A DNA stretch of 64,000 nucleotides, taken from Diplosphaera chodatii (lineage: Eukaryota > Chlorophyta > Trebouxiophyceae > Prasiolales > Stichococcaceae). The translations under genes were made by a program, and so were the position numbers. The notes under the pieces are model-generated. The model was not told the DNA's origin, searched no databases, and worked only from the letters and a program-made list of their open reading frames with translations. Location of the stretch: positions 1,922,001 to 1,986,000 of the forward strand of contig JAALGY010000054.1 of NCBI GenBank assembly GCA_032358165.1, given 5' to 3'. Positions 44,395 to 55,703 of the stretch are shown piece by piece (within the stretch, counting starts at the first letter, position 1; each line of letters opens with the position of its first letter).

Positions 44395-47300
44395 ATGGCG
44401 GGCTCAGAGTTCAACACAGTCAGCGGCCTGGCCCGGGTCCTGGACAATCCACGATGGCCCGTGGCACGCGCGTGCGCTGCCGTCACAAACTGCCTCGAGA
44501 TGAGCAGGTGCTGCCATACATATACATGCATGTGTATGCGTACACCTGCATATGATGTTCTGCACCCATCGCACGCTTTGCACAGAAGAGCAAGATCGCC
44601 GTGTTGTGAGCAAGTCGTCAATGAAAGCCGCTAACATCCAGGGACAACTACCGGCCGTTCTTCGAGCAGACGTTTCCGCTGCTGCTGCGCCGTGTGTTTG
44701 GCTATGACGGCGCCTCATGGCTGACCACCCTGGCACGGGAGGGCAAGGAGGCTGACATCAGCGCGCTCCTGGACCTGCTGTCGCCCACTGGTGTGCAGAA
44801 GCCTTGCCGCTTTGCATGGCGTGGCTTATGCAAGCCATTTTGTTGTCTGGTCCAGCACATTGTTTCAAGAGATACCAGAGAAGTGAATGTAGGACATCCT
44901 GTGTGCTGCTTGCCTCTGCAGGCAAGCTGTTTGCGGCAATGCACGCGGTCGATGCCGATGCCCTGGTGCGGTACCACTTTCCCACAGAGCGCCTGCCGAC
45001 GCACACGCAGGTGTGACGCAGCCAGATTGCATACGTTTCCCTGCCTGAGTTTCTGCCAAGGACCTGCTCTGGAAGACACTCTACAGTTGACAGCCGGACA
45101 CTCCAAGGGTGTAATGCACAGCCTGAGAGTGAGGTGCTCAGAATGCAGCATTCTGTCTCACGTGTGCAGGTGCTGCTGTCCTCGGCCACAGGGCGGGCGG
45201 TGTTGGGCACCTGGCCGCAGTACAGCGACGGCGCGGTGGGCGTCGACGCCAGCGGCCGGCCTCACGTGCATTTGAACGTCCTCCGCTACTACCTGGTGCG
45301 CCCCTGCAGCCCCCTGTATGCCGAGTGCCAGGTCGTGTTGCTGAGTTCCATTCACGAGACTCGTTGCGGTCAGCTGCCGCTTATGTTGGCAGGCCAATCT
45401 GGCAGCCGTCATGCTGAGATAGACATTGCACAATGGCAGGCGTGGTTTGCGTTTTATGTGCTCCGCGGCAGCGTCGCCGACAGCGGCGTTGGCATGGCGC
45501 CGCAGCGGCCAGGTGGCTACATTGGCTCGCTCAACCCCGGCCAGTTCACCGGTTCCATGCTGAAGGTGTGCATTTCCCTGACAGCGAGACTGTTGCGGCT
45601 CCTCCCAAGCATCGCCGCTGACCAGTGCCGCCCTGCCCCTTCTCGGATCACCAATTTCACACCAGAGCATCATCTGAACGGTGGACATGAGGAAGCCATG
45701 CCATATGCAGGCAGCAGGATCGCTGGGGCTCACCCGGGGCCCTGGCGGCGCGGGCGGCGGCAACCCCTTCTTCAGGCTGCTGCGGGCGTACCTGCAGCAC
45801 TTCCTGCCACGTCCAGCGCCTGGCGCCCTGAATCCTCCTCGTCCCAGCGGTGCGCAGCTGAGGCCATTGCTCCCTTGCTTGCTGTGTGGCAGCAGTGCGA
45901 TACAGCGTCGCACGACACAGGAGGGCAGTATTATCGACTTGACTAGCCTGCCGTCAACTTGTCGCACCCGCACCATACTTGCATGCTGATTTTAAGGCCA
46001 CAGCCTTGAGCTGCTTGGCGCTGCACCATGGTAACGGACTACAGCATCTGGCGGGGATGCAGGCGGCGGCGGTGGGCCGGCGTCTCCTGGGGAGGTGTTC
46101 TACAGCGTGCTGGTGGAGTGGTGGCTGACGGATGGCGAGGAGCCGCTGCCGGTGCCGTCCGCCACCGGCTCCAACCCCACTGCGCCCGGGCCCCTGGGCC
46201 CCTCAGCACTCGGCTCTGCGCAGTCACTGCGGTGAGCCTGGCTGCTGGCAGTCACTTGTCTGCTGACCTCTGGCCGCTGCTCCCCCCATCAAATCTCCGA
46301 TGCGTGGCGTCAATGGCGGACTGTACATGTGTACCTTGCCATGCATGAAAGGTGCAGTGATGGCAAAATAATAATTGCATCAGATGCTGGCCGTATAGCC
46401 GGCAAAGACGAATCACATACTCCTGAGCACCTCCTTGATCCCCAACCATGCCACAGTACAAAGGCTTTGGTTCAAGGCCGACTCTGCAGCTGAGTTCGTG
46501 AAAGGGAAACCGCAGGTCGCTGACATATGAGGCGCCCAGCAACGAGGTGCTGGAGGCGCTGACTGTGCTGGTGCGCTACGTGACGGCGCACGACGACGCC
46601 GTGGCGTCAGCGGCCGCAGGCGGCCACGCGCCCCAGCAGCAGCCGCTCCCCGCGCAGGGCGGGGCGCAGTGGCTGCCGCTGCCGCCGGTCGCGGCGGCGC
46701 CCCCCGCTTCGGCGGCCGGCCGCCAGGGGTGGCGGCCGCCGGCCCGCCTGGGGGCTGCCGGCAGCCCCGCAGCACAGGTGCCGCACACGGCCTCACCCAT
46801 CGCTGCTGCAGCCCTGGAGCTCTCAGTTGCTGCGTGCACGCATCTATTCATTGCTACATGCTGGCGGGCCAGACTATAGAGCTGGATCCAGCGCGACCCG
46901 GCACTCAGCAGGCTACACTTGTCCACAGCCACACGGCGATCTGCTGACACCATCTGCCCTCCTGCGGAGTAGGCCCTGGGCCGGCGCATGTTCCGGCTGC
47001 TGAAGCGCGCTCTCAGCTTCTGGCCGGAGCAGCGGTCTGTGGAGGCCGTCTTCTCGCTGTGGCTGGCGCTGCTGGCGCCCTGGCTGCCCCCTGACCCGCC
47101 AGGTGCGCAGCATCTGCCGCCCACCACAGCCAAGCTCAGTCTAGTTGGGAAGAACATGGCCTTGCAATGCGAGGGGCCGCGGGTGCACCCCATCCTGTCT
47201 CACTTCCATGTCACGCTGTGCCTGTGCAGGGTGGTCACGGGGGGAGCAGCAGAAGGAGCAGGGCGGCGGCGGCGGCGGCGGCGGCGTGGCGCACCACCTG

Positions 47301-49788
47301 TCGCGCGCGGGCAGCGTGGTGCTGCAGCAGGCAGGGGGCCTGCGCCGCGGCAGCGTTGACCCGCGCAGCGGCGGCCTGCCAGGTGTGCATGCGTCTTTGA
47401 AGCGCGTTGCACTTCGTGACAATGCAAAGTCGTGGTTTCGTGTGGCTGATGCTGCTCATGGTGCAATGATGCACTGCATGTTGTCTCAGGGACAATCCAG
47501 CATTCACCATCATGGCTGAACCTGCCTACCTGCATATCAGCATGAGGCACGCTCGCAACACGCACATGGCTGCTGATGCGCAGGCGGCGCCACAGGCGGC
47601 AGCTACGATGCGCGCGTCTGGCAGCCGCACGTGCTGGCGCACCTGCCGGTGTACGGCGTGCTTGTGCCGCTGGCTGCCGAGGCGGCTGCCGCTCGCGTGC
47701 GCGCCCGCGGCCAGGAGCCCGCCGCCACCCTGCTCAAGGTCCGCCCCTCGGATCCATTGTGGGCAGCCGCTGGTCAGCCATGAGTCTGGATCTCGTTAGG
47801 CACAGACCGTCAGGATCATGCCACATACACCTGAGTGCTGAGTGCGGCGCACTTGCCCTGCCCAGCTCGCATATATGTTATCAAACACATTGGGAGGTCC
47901 ACATCGCAGGTGCTGGGGGTGTTTCATTCAGCCCCAGAGCTGACCAACATGCTCGAGGCGATTGAGGAGGCGGCGACCCGCTTTGGAGGCTTTGGCGGCA
48001 GCATGACCCCATCGGTGGGCACTTTTGACGCCATGCCCTCCTGCTACCAGGCCATATCTCGCCAGGCTCGTGGCCCCCTTCACTGCCACGTCAGGGTGTC
48101 CCCACAACTGGTGTTTGATGCACCTAGACGCTCGGGCTGCGCTGCAGGCGGTGACGCCGAGGCGGCGGCCGGACGGCCCCTTTGCGGAGCTGCTGCCCTG
48201 GGCGGGGGAGCAGGTCGCGGACTGGGAGGCGGCCGCATCCGCCGGCGCGCAGCTGCCGGACGTGAGCATGTCCTCCCAGCAGATTGCTCCTGCATCTCGC
48301 CTTCAGGCCACACCCGCCAGCCCGGCTGCGCATGCGCCTGCGTAATCCACTGTAAACCGTCTGGAGCTTGCGGTAGTGAAGGGAAGCTGGCCACAGCCAG
48401 GCCAACGTCGCGCTGACTGTATGCTGCATGCCATGTATTGCAGGACGTGCCGCCGGAGCTCAGCATGTTTGCGACGGACGCGCGGGGCGCCGCGCCCTGG
48501 GTCGCCGCCGTGCTACGCACCTCCGAGGGCGCCGCGCCCCGGGAGCTGCTCGAGGTGAACATGTTGCCCGCGCACCTGCAGTCCGCTGCCCTGCAGCATG
48601 CACCCTGCCCTCTGCAGCACTCCTGGAGGGGACTCTTGATACAGTCGGTACATATTGTGTTGGTACACTGATGATGGGATGAGTGCTACCTATGCCGCGG
48701 GTCTGAGGACCCTAGCGCAGGTGCACTGTTGCCTCATCCTCATGTGCAACACAATGTGGCTGGTGCCTGGTTGCAGGTAGATGCCGTGAAGGGTCCACAG
48801 TGGGAATGTTATCTACCAAGTGTACTTGCTTATGGCTCTGCAGGCACTGCAGGGCGCAGCGGCAGCTGTTTTGCCGCTGGATCGCGTCGTTGCAGCAGAG
48901 CAGCCGCAGCAGCCGCAGGTGGTCGCCGCCGCGCAGGGATCCCAGCCGCAGGTGCACCAGACTGTTGCAGCACTGGCCGCACACATGCTATGTTCCGACC
49001 TTGCAACAGTCAGCGGTAACCTGCGGTTTTACGTTTGGTGCTGAGGAGTCACGAAGTGGTATAGCAGGCAGACACTGCCGACTGAGCAGGTGGCCTGAAA
49101 GTGCAGGGCTGGGACGAGTGTGTACGGCATGCTGCACTCCTGATGCGGCTGTTTGGGTACAGGGGGTGCGGCGGGGGCACTGGAGCCAGCTCAAGTTCCG
49201 GGGCGACCCGCTGCGGCGGCCAATCGCCTCGTACGAGGTCGCGCCCCTGGCGCGCCTGGCCGTCCGGGCCTCGGAGGCCGCCAACACGCGGCTGCGGCTC
49301 GGGCAGCCGGTCGACGACGACGAGCCGGCTGCAAAGGGCATGCTGCAGGTGGGCCGGCACCACACGCCGTTCTGGATGATGTTGCTGACTTCGCTTCATC
49401 GACAAAGCGTGCCCCTGCCTGTCTGCTGGCATTTGGCATGCACAGTTGTCAGCTGTTGACTCGTCAACCTGTGGACGCCTGTCGTGGCCCGAGCTCGCCG
49501 CTGCTGCAGTCCATCACCAGAAACGCTTTTGCTCTGCAGGGTGCGCTGCTGTACGCACGCCGCCGCGGGTGGCGGGTCAACCTGCGGCCGCTGGCGGAGC
49601 GGCGGACGCTCGCCTTCGTGCTGGGGCTGTACCTCGGGCTGCGCTGGGTGCTGTGGCCGCTGCTGCGCTTCCTGTGGCTGGTAGCCACCACCCCGCTGGA
49701 GGACGACTTCTTCTCGGGCGGCGATCAGGGGCGCCAGTACAGCAGCGTGGACCACGGCAGCCACTCGCAGGGCTACCGGGAGTTCTAG
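44395..49788 (+). CDS. SMPD4: Neutral sphingomyelinase 3-like protein (SMPD4 family)
   Basis: Membrane-anchored SMPD4-type sphingomyelin phosphodiesterase; in animals the protein sits in the ER/nuclear envelope. It starts MAGSEFNTVSGLARVLDNPR, then DNYRPFFEQTFPLLLRRVFG. Later blocks parallel the family in order: LLSSATGRAVLGTWPQYSDG, FAFYVLRG, NPFFRLLRAYLQHFL-like frame near 45760, EVFYSVLVEWWLTDGEEPLP, MFRLLKRALSFWPEQRSVEA with VFSLWLALLAPWLPP, a poly-Gly insert at about 47270, LLKVLGVFHSAPELTNMLEA-type exon, and LKFRGDPLRRPIASYEVAPL, matching the family GDPxxxPIxSYE signature. NLRPLAERRTLAFVLGLYLG with RWVLWPLLRFLWLV is the C-terminal membrane anchor, ending GSHSQGYREF, TAG 49786-49788. There are many small exons; some internal joins were not resolved. 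The catalytic residues of this family are not well defined, so activity is inferred from homology alone. Confidence 0.75.
44515..44545. repeat. 31-base strictly alternating pyrimidine-purine tract
   Basis: From 44515 to 44545 every step alternates pyrimidine and purine (CA, TA, TG and CG steps). It lies in the first intron of the SMPD4-like gene. Such tracts can adopt Z-form under negative supercoiling; whether this one does is unknown. Confidence 0.8.
47261..47286. repeat. (GGC)n tract encoding poly-Gly
   Basis: About eight GGC units lie inside the SMPD4-like coding sequence, encoding a run of Gly after KEQ. They sit in a loop-like low-complexity insert between conserved blocks. Confidence 0.8.
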
Positions 49789-50280
49789 GGGTCAGAGGCG
49801 CCCTATAGTCTCGGCTAACCTTGCTGTGTTTCAGATTCCTCGGGGTCCAACTTGCAGAGGTCAGTGATTGTTCCAGAGTGACGTGGAAAGAGCTGTGTGG
49901 TGTGACAGCGGATGCATTCGGCAGAGGAAGGGGTCTTGCAGTCCAGAAGTCCGTGCCCCACGGCCCAACCACTAGAATTCCAAGCGACAGTCAATGGAAT
50001 GGTTTCACGCCCAATTCACAGCCTAATTACCCACCACCAATCAGCTGACAGCAGTGCAAGCAAATGGAAATGCAATCCTACATTGGGTGAGCGCTCTGTG
50101 TCAATCGACCACCCCGCTGGCCGGCAGCACTGGGTCTGCGTCCTTCAGACCCCTCCGGTCACGCACCGTCGGCTCCTTCCAAGCCGATTCACCTGCACCG
50201 CGCCGCGCCGCGCTCAACTCCACACCTCAACTACGGTAAGCTGCGATGCAAGAAAGCACGGCATGCACACAGTACGCATT
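49789..50280. other. Convergent 3' region
   Basis: 492 bp between converging stop codons. Mostly low-complexity CA/CC-rich sequence; no gene and no clear TGTAA. Confidence 0.4.
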
Positions 50281-52013
50281 TCAATAATGGTGTGCAACAC
50301 TGCAGCATGCAAGGCCTGCGCTCTTCTCACCCGGCCGCAGCTGCGGCACATTTGGGGGCGACTGCGCCTCCAGGTCTGCCAGGGCCGCCCGCACGCGCGC
50401 TGTGATGTCCATCCACACCTGCAGCACAGCGCATCACGGCATACATACTGAGTCAAGAGGCTTCAGTGTCACTCATCTGATTTCGAGGGATTAAGGAAAA
50501 ACTGTCAACCACTGGCTAAGAGGATCACCACAAGAGGGGGGGCATCCACTCCATGCCAGTGGGCTTCTGGTCTGCTGCAGCGGGCCGCGAGTTGCAGTGC
50601 CCAACATCGTTTTAGAAGGACTGCGATCTGGGCCACCCTGCTAGAGGAAGTGCAGCACGCACCTGCTGCTGGTCCTCCCCCGGCTGGCCGCAGCGGCAGG
50701 TGAGGTCGCCCAGCGGCAGGGGCTGCCCGATGGTCACGTGCAGCTGCTGGCCCGCGCGCGGCAGTGTCGACCCCCGCGGCTGGATGACGCCCATCCCCGA
50801 GTGGTAGAATGGCACCACCATCGGGTCCCTGAATCACAACCAGGCCTTAGGGCTGTCATGAGATCCAGAATTCAGCGCCGAACTCATCTCTGTCAACGAT
50901 GGCTGTCTGGTGCAACATGGCACATGGGGCCCAAATGGTACCATAACTTCGTCTTGCTGCCTCACCATTGCATCGCCTTTACACTGACCTGATTCACTGC
51001 AGCAACAGGAGTTCGGCAGTTCTGTGCATGCATAACCACCACCTTAGCAAACAGAGCTGTCATGCTTCCATGGAGGTAGCACCTGCCGGCAGCCACGGTG
51101 GCGTCGCAGACGAGGCGGCCGACGCCCCAGCGGCAGGGCTCCAGCCTGCCGCTGTAGCCGACGTGGCCTTCTGGAAACACGTGCACCCAGGCGCCGCCCG
51201 CCACCAGCCCCTGCACCGCAGAGGTTGTGTGATCATGTCACCGTGCTCCAACCACTGAAGCAGGCCTCTCAGGTGCGCAAAACTGCTGGTGTCGAGGCAG
51301 CAGTGAGCCCCACCGCGGCCGTCTTCATGATGGGCTGTCCAGTGCCCTGGCCCCGGTCAATTGGCAGCGTCTGCCCATTCAAGAAGAAGTGCCTGCGAGG
51401 GGCGAGACAATGGCCTTGAGCCCTCAGCTTGTCCGAGTAAGGCCGCAGGCCAGAGGAGCAGTCTGCACTTCAGGCCGAAGTCTCGTCGGCATGTCAAGTT
51501 CTTGGGGTGCCCACCAACCTCAGCAGCGTGTTCTTGAAACAGATCTCGCGAGCGCACAGCGACCACCGCACCGAGCGCAGGTGCCTGTGTGCCGCAAAGG
51601 CCGACCACGGGAGCATCGCAGCAATGACCGCCGGGTCATCTGTTGTGCTGCATGATGAAGCAGGACAGAAGCTTCCCTCATGTTCAAGCGAGCATTCATG
51701 GGCTGCCCACGCCAGCTTTTTATGGTACACCGCAAGGCAGTGAGCAGATGACAAGCATCGTGCGCCGATGCAAGGCACGAGCTGCGCTCAAGCTGCCGAT
51801 CCACCTCGTGTGGTTGGACACTGTGACGAGTCCCTGCTGCGGGTCCCGCTCCAGCACTGCCTTGTGGAACGCCTCCGCACCGGTGATGGAGGTGCTGTTG
51901 AGCACGTGCAGGTACAGCTTCGAGACTGCCCCGATGAGGGCCAGGGTGCCCACTCGGCCAATGCCACCCCAAGGGGGCCGCGTCGCACTGTCGTCTGCAT
52001 CAGCTGCTGCCAT
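50281..52013 (-). CDS. TAZ: Tafazzin-like monolysocardiolipin acyltransferase
   Basis: Phospholipid transacylase that remodels cardiolipin acyl chains; PlsC/LPLAT fold. Exon 1 (52013-51805): MAAADADDSATRPPWGGIGR, LYLHVLNSTSITGAEAF, GLVTVSNHT. It splices in phase 2 to STTDDPAVIAAMLPWSAFAA (51647-51519), which restores the catalytic HX4D motif NHTSTTD. Then LRSVRWSLCAREICFKNTLL. The next exons give TLPIDRGQGTGQPIMKTAAV (about 51390-51325), AWVHVFPEGHVGYSGRLEPC (FPEG motif, about 51212-51110), DPMVVPFYHSGMGVIQPRGS (about 50820-50665) and VWMDITARVRAALADLEAQS (about 50418 on), stop 50281-50283. ICF...L, LPIDRGQG and HVFPEG are tafazzin-type rather than GPAT/LPAAT-type. An in-frame stop lies just upstream of the start, so no longer N-terminus without another exon. 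Confidence 0.88.
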
Positions 52014-53597
52014 GGCGGCACCTGCGCTGCTGATGTCAGAGCTGTCCCTGCTGTTGCCGCCGCCTGCTGCTGCCGTGTTGCGCAGGCCGTAGGGCTGCGC
52101 TGATGCTCACTGATCCAAGGGTGCTCTGGCAGCTGAGCGGCTGGGAGAGCTTCTGTTTCATGCAGCAGCGCCATGCTGCAGCTGCATGACCGCCCGTCAC
52201 CCGCTGGCGATCTGCTTGCAGCTGGTATGAAAACGCGCTAGGTGCTTGACGGCAGATGCTGTTGATACTTTTGTACCAAAAGCTGGCAGGCACCTTGCAC
52301 GCTGAGCTTCACAGCTGCAACACCGGCCCTTGATGGCCGAGCGAGCTTTGTATGCCGTCAATTATTAGATGTTGGAAGCTTGAGACCCCCTCAAGGAGCA
52401 TCAAATTGCATCGTTCCCCGCAGCCTGCTGACCGACTTGCCCAAATTGCCTCTGCGCAGGTGCGATGGTGTTAGCAAGCCACAAATTCAACGGAGGGGTG
52501 GACGCCTCTGTGACAAATGACAGATAGATATACCTCTCGTCGCTCAGCAGGAATCAATATCAACGAGCGCTGCGCAGCAATGTGGCAATGGTGCAAAGGT
52601 GCAATGCTCGGTCTGATGGACCGATGCGCACGTGACTTGACATCCTGCCTCCTGCTTCCGCCGCCGTCGCACCGCCAAGGCAAGCGTGTAGTCGCAGATG
52701 ACATCGAAATGGTATCGTTGTCAGAGTTCGGCGTTCGGCTGAACTTATCGGCCAGCTGACAACTGTGACATTCCTCCAGCGCCTGATCTGGAAAGCTCGA
52801 TTTGGGGAAAGTCAGTCTGTTTCGATCGAGCCGGCTGTTAGCGCAAAGCCCATCGACTCTCTACCTCCCTACGAACCGCGGACTGCCCATCTTCCGCAGT
52901 AGTTGCTATACTACTGACACAACATCATCAGTGCAACGCCGCCTGACGCAGCGATCGTGTAGTCATACAGCGCGCCAGGCTCCCACGCACAGCTGGCAAC
53001 CTTAACCGCTGAACACATCGTACGCAGCAGACGGGCACGCCTCCGGCGGCGGGCAGTATCAAGAAGTGCGTATGGTCGGATTACTTCTTGTAGCCTGGTA
53101 GTCGATCGACTGGCCCCTGCTGTAAACCCATCGTAGCGGCTGCAATCGTTGCATCACCATGTGATGACTCAATGTACTGGGTCTGCCGACCGCGACAACT
53201 CCTCGCGTGGCGGCCTGCCCGTCAGAACAGCCTTGCGCATGCGGTCATTGGCTTTACTTCTCTCGATTGAGCCTGCCTTCCTGTTCGAAGACCATACAAC
53301 CTGCCGGTGCACCCCCCAGACTCAAGCAGGCACAACAGTCGGGCCGCTTTGCAAGCGATCCGTAGCACTTTCGGCGATCCCGGGTGTCGCACGTAAGCTT
53401 GACTCTCGGTACGTCTATAGTCATGGCCTGTTATTGCCTCCGCGGTTGCATCATTGGTGCACGCGCGAATTGGTGGTTCTGATGGGGGACAACATCGGCG
53501 TTGTTTTGAACCAAACCGTGTGCAACGCATCACCGTCTGCCTGACTGAGGATTCCTGGCACATTTGTAGGTGCGGCGACTGCGCCTCTGCTGCCGTC
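52014..53597. promoter_or_regulatory. Long divergent intergenic region, tafazzin / esterase
   Basis: 1.58 kb, the longest gene-free stretch between outward-facing starts. Short open frames (for example 52517-52759 and 53149-53544) show no recognisable protein features. It could hold a small non-coding gene that I cannot detect by eye. Confidence 0.35.
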
Positions 53598-55164
53598 ATG
53601 GCGCGAAGTGGCGTACGGTGGGCAGCGGCGATCGCGCTGGTCGCACTGATGCTCCTTGCTGGGGGCCCCCAACCAACTGCAGGTGATCGGCCGTCGGCCT
53701 GTACTGAGTTGATACACGCCATCCCTTGCCCTGCCTCCACCTGCTATACCTGCGTACATCGCCATGGTTGGAGAAGCAGCAACAGCACCTGCAACAATTC
53801 CCCATGCAATGCAGCTGCACCAGACAGCCCCTGCGGCGGCCTGCATGAGCTCAAGCTGACAGTATGACGCTGCAACCAACAGCACTGACGTGAGTGTGTC
53901 GGGGTCTGCAGCTGGCGACCCCAAGAGGGACTGCTGCATCCGCATCAAGTCCCAAGCGCAGACGCGCGTTGCCGGCGGCGCGACCAAGGGCCTCATCCCA
54001 ATCGGCTACTTGGGCAACCAGTGGCGAAACGGCCGCTACTTTCTGCCGCCGGGCTACGCCAACAGGCCCACACCTGTCATGGTGGTACTGCATGGCGCCG
54101 GTGACTGGGGCGTCAGCATGGTCAACGCCTTTCAAAAGCTGGCTGTAAAGTACAGGTGAGTCAGGCACTGCTGCTGGTGGGTGCCTTTTCGAAGTAATGC
54201 ACGTGACAATGTAGCAGCACCTGTGGCCAATGTTCGCTTGCGGTAGCTGACTGCCACACACATCGCCGCTGGTCTGTAGGTTCATCATTGTTGCACCGGA
54301 CTCGAAGAACTCCCTGGTCTGGAGCATGGTCAAGGCCAACAAGCCGTTCAGCGCGGACTGGGAGCACGTACAGGCGTGCTACCGCTACGTGAAGTCGCTG
54401 CCAGGCGTCAAAGTAGACACGAAGCACGTCGTGTATGCAGGTGCGTTGCGTGAGTGCTACAGAATCAGTATGGCGCAGAGCACCGACTGCATGGTTCATG
54501 TTGAAGAGAAGCATCTGGAATCTGCATGTGGACTTTTATATGGGCTGTGAGTAAGAGCAGCAACTGCATGCACACAGGTTTCAGCAGGGGCGGCTACTCA
54601 GCTGGGGCGATCGCCTCTCGCTTCAGCGAGGCAACGCATGCCCTCATCATGCACTCGGCCGTCACCCCAGACCAGGTGCGTCATAGTTGTGCAGCAAGCA
54701 TGCTCAGATTTGCACCAGCAACCACCGGATAATCTGCCTTTGGTGCGGCCACCTATAATCTTCGTGGTATGTCTTGCAGATTGGCACACATGTGGTGCCC
54801 ATCCGTTTCAGCACTGGAGACAAGGATCCCTTGTTTACCATTCGTGAGCGCCCTCCTCCCACTTGACTGGTCCTCTGCCTGACATCCCACCACTAGTTCG
54901 TGCTGCCCATGTGTCACGCCATGAAGTATTTCGAGGTTGCGCACTGTCTGTTGTGGCATTGTTGACGTGTGTGCCACCATCGCGAATGCAGCGAGGATGC
55001 TGGGTGTCATCAAGACGATGAAGCAGACGCATCCCCGCTTCAAGACCCACCTGCGGGTGTACCGCGGCAGCCACCAGATGAATCTGCCGGGCGAGTTTGA
55101 GGCCGACGTGAGGTGGTGGCTGTTCAATCAGGCACCGCGGTCCCCAGTGGGGATTATGGGCTGA
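53598..55164 (+). CDS. Secreted alpha/beta-hydrolase (PHB-depolymerase/feruloyl-esterase-like)
   Basis: Predicted extracellular or lumenal esterase. Exon 1 encodes a signal peptide (MARSGVRWAAAIALVALMLL, then AGGPQPTA) and splices in phase 1 to AGDPKRDCCIRIKSQAQTRV. Then NGRYFLPPGYANRPTPVMVV, LHGAGDWGVSM (oxyanion-type HGAG), FIIVAPDSKNSLVWSM, DWEHVQACYRYVKSLPGVKV, and FSRGGYSAGAIASRFSEATH, the GxSxG-type elbow (G-F-S-R-G, Gly from the preceding exon) with Ser as nucleophile. VPIRFSTGDKDPLF supplies the likely acid Asp. RVYRGSHQMNLPGEFEADVR supplies the likely His, followed by WWLFNQ and TGA 55162-55164. Order and spacing fit the LpqC/PHB-depolymerase esterase group; substrate unknown. TGTAA at 55552-55556 is a possible poly(A) site. 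Confidence 0.78.
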
Positions 55165-55703
55165 GCAAACCAAAGCCGTGGAGGCTGTCGAATGCAGAAC
55201 ATAGCATACATTTATTGGCACCTGTAGGTAGTACTAGCTTATGGCCATGCACCCGCCATAGGCTTCGGTAGGCAGGGTGCCCAAACTGTGAGTGGACTGC
55301 TGTGTGCATTGGTGTGCGGTAGCGTGTGGAGACTGTCGGGCAACTGCACTCGGCTCCTTGGACGACAGCCAGGGTACGTAGCAGGGCAGCAGCAGGTTTT
55401 GGACAGTGTCAGAGCACACCCTGGTAGGCAGGATGCAAACGACATGGCTCGGGCCAAACGGTCGCTGCAGCCTGTCACGTTTGCAGCTATTGTGCTTTGC
55501 GAGACCCATGAGGCATTCCTTGACGTTGCTGCACAACAGCAGCAAGCAGCTTGTAATTTTTTGGTCGCTGCCGCAGCGAAACTTCTAATGAGGTGCTCCC
55601 AAGCCAATATCAGTACCTCCATGACCCTTGCGCCTCCCCGCTCAAGCACTGAGTTCCTGATCAAGGGGCAATGCCACCACCGACAAAGTTCGGCACAAGC
55701 TCT
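55165..55703. other. Convergent 3' region
   Basis: 539 bp between converging stop codons. TGTAA at 55552-55556 on plus is the one candidate signal. No gene. Confidence 0.4.

Noticed and set aside
45158..45976. 272-residue minus-strand frame
   Set aside because: Antisense to SMPD4-like exons; no recognisable features.
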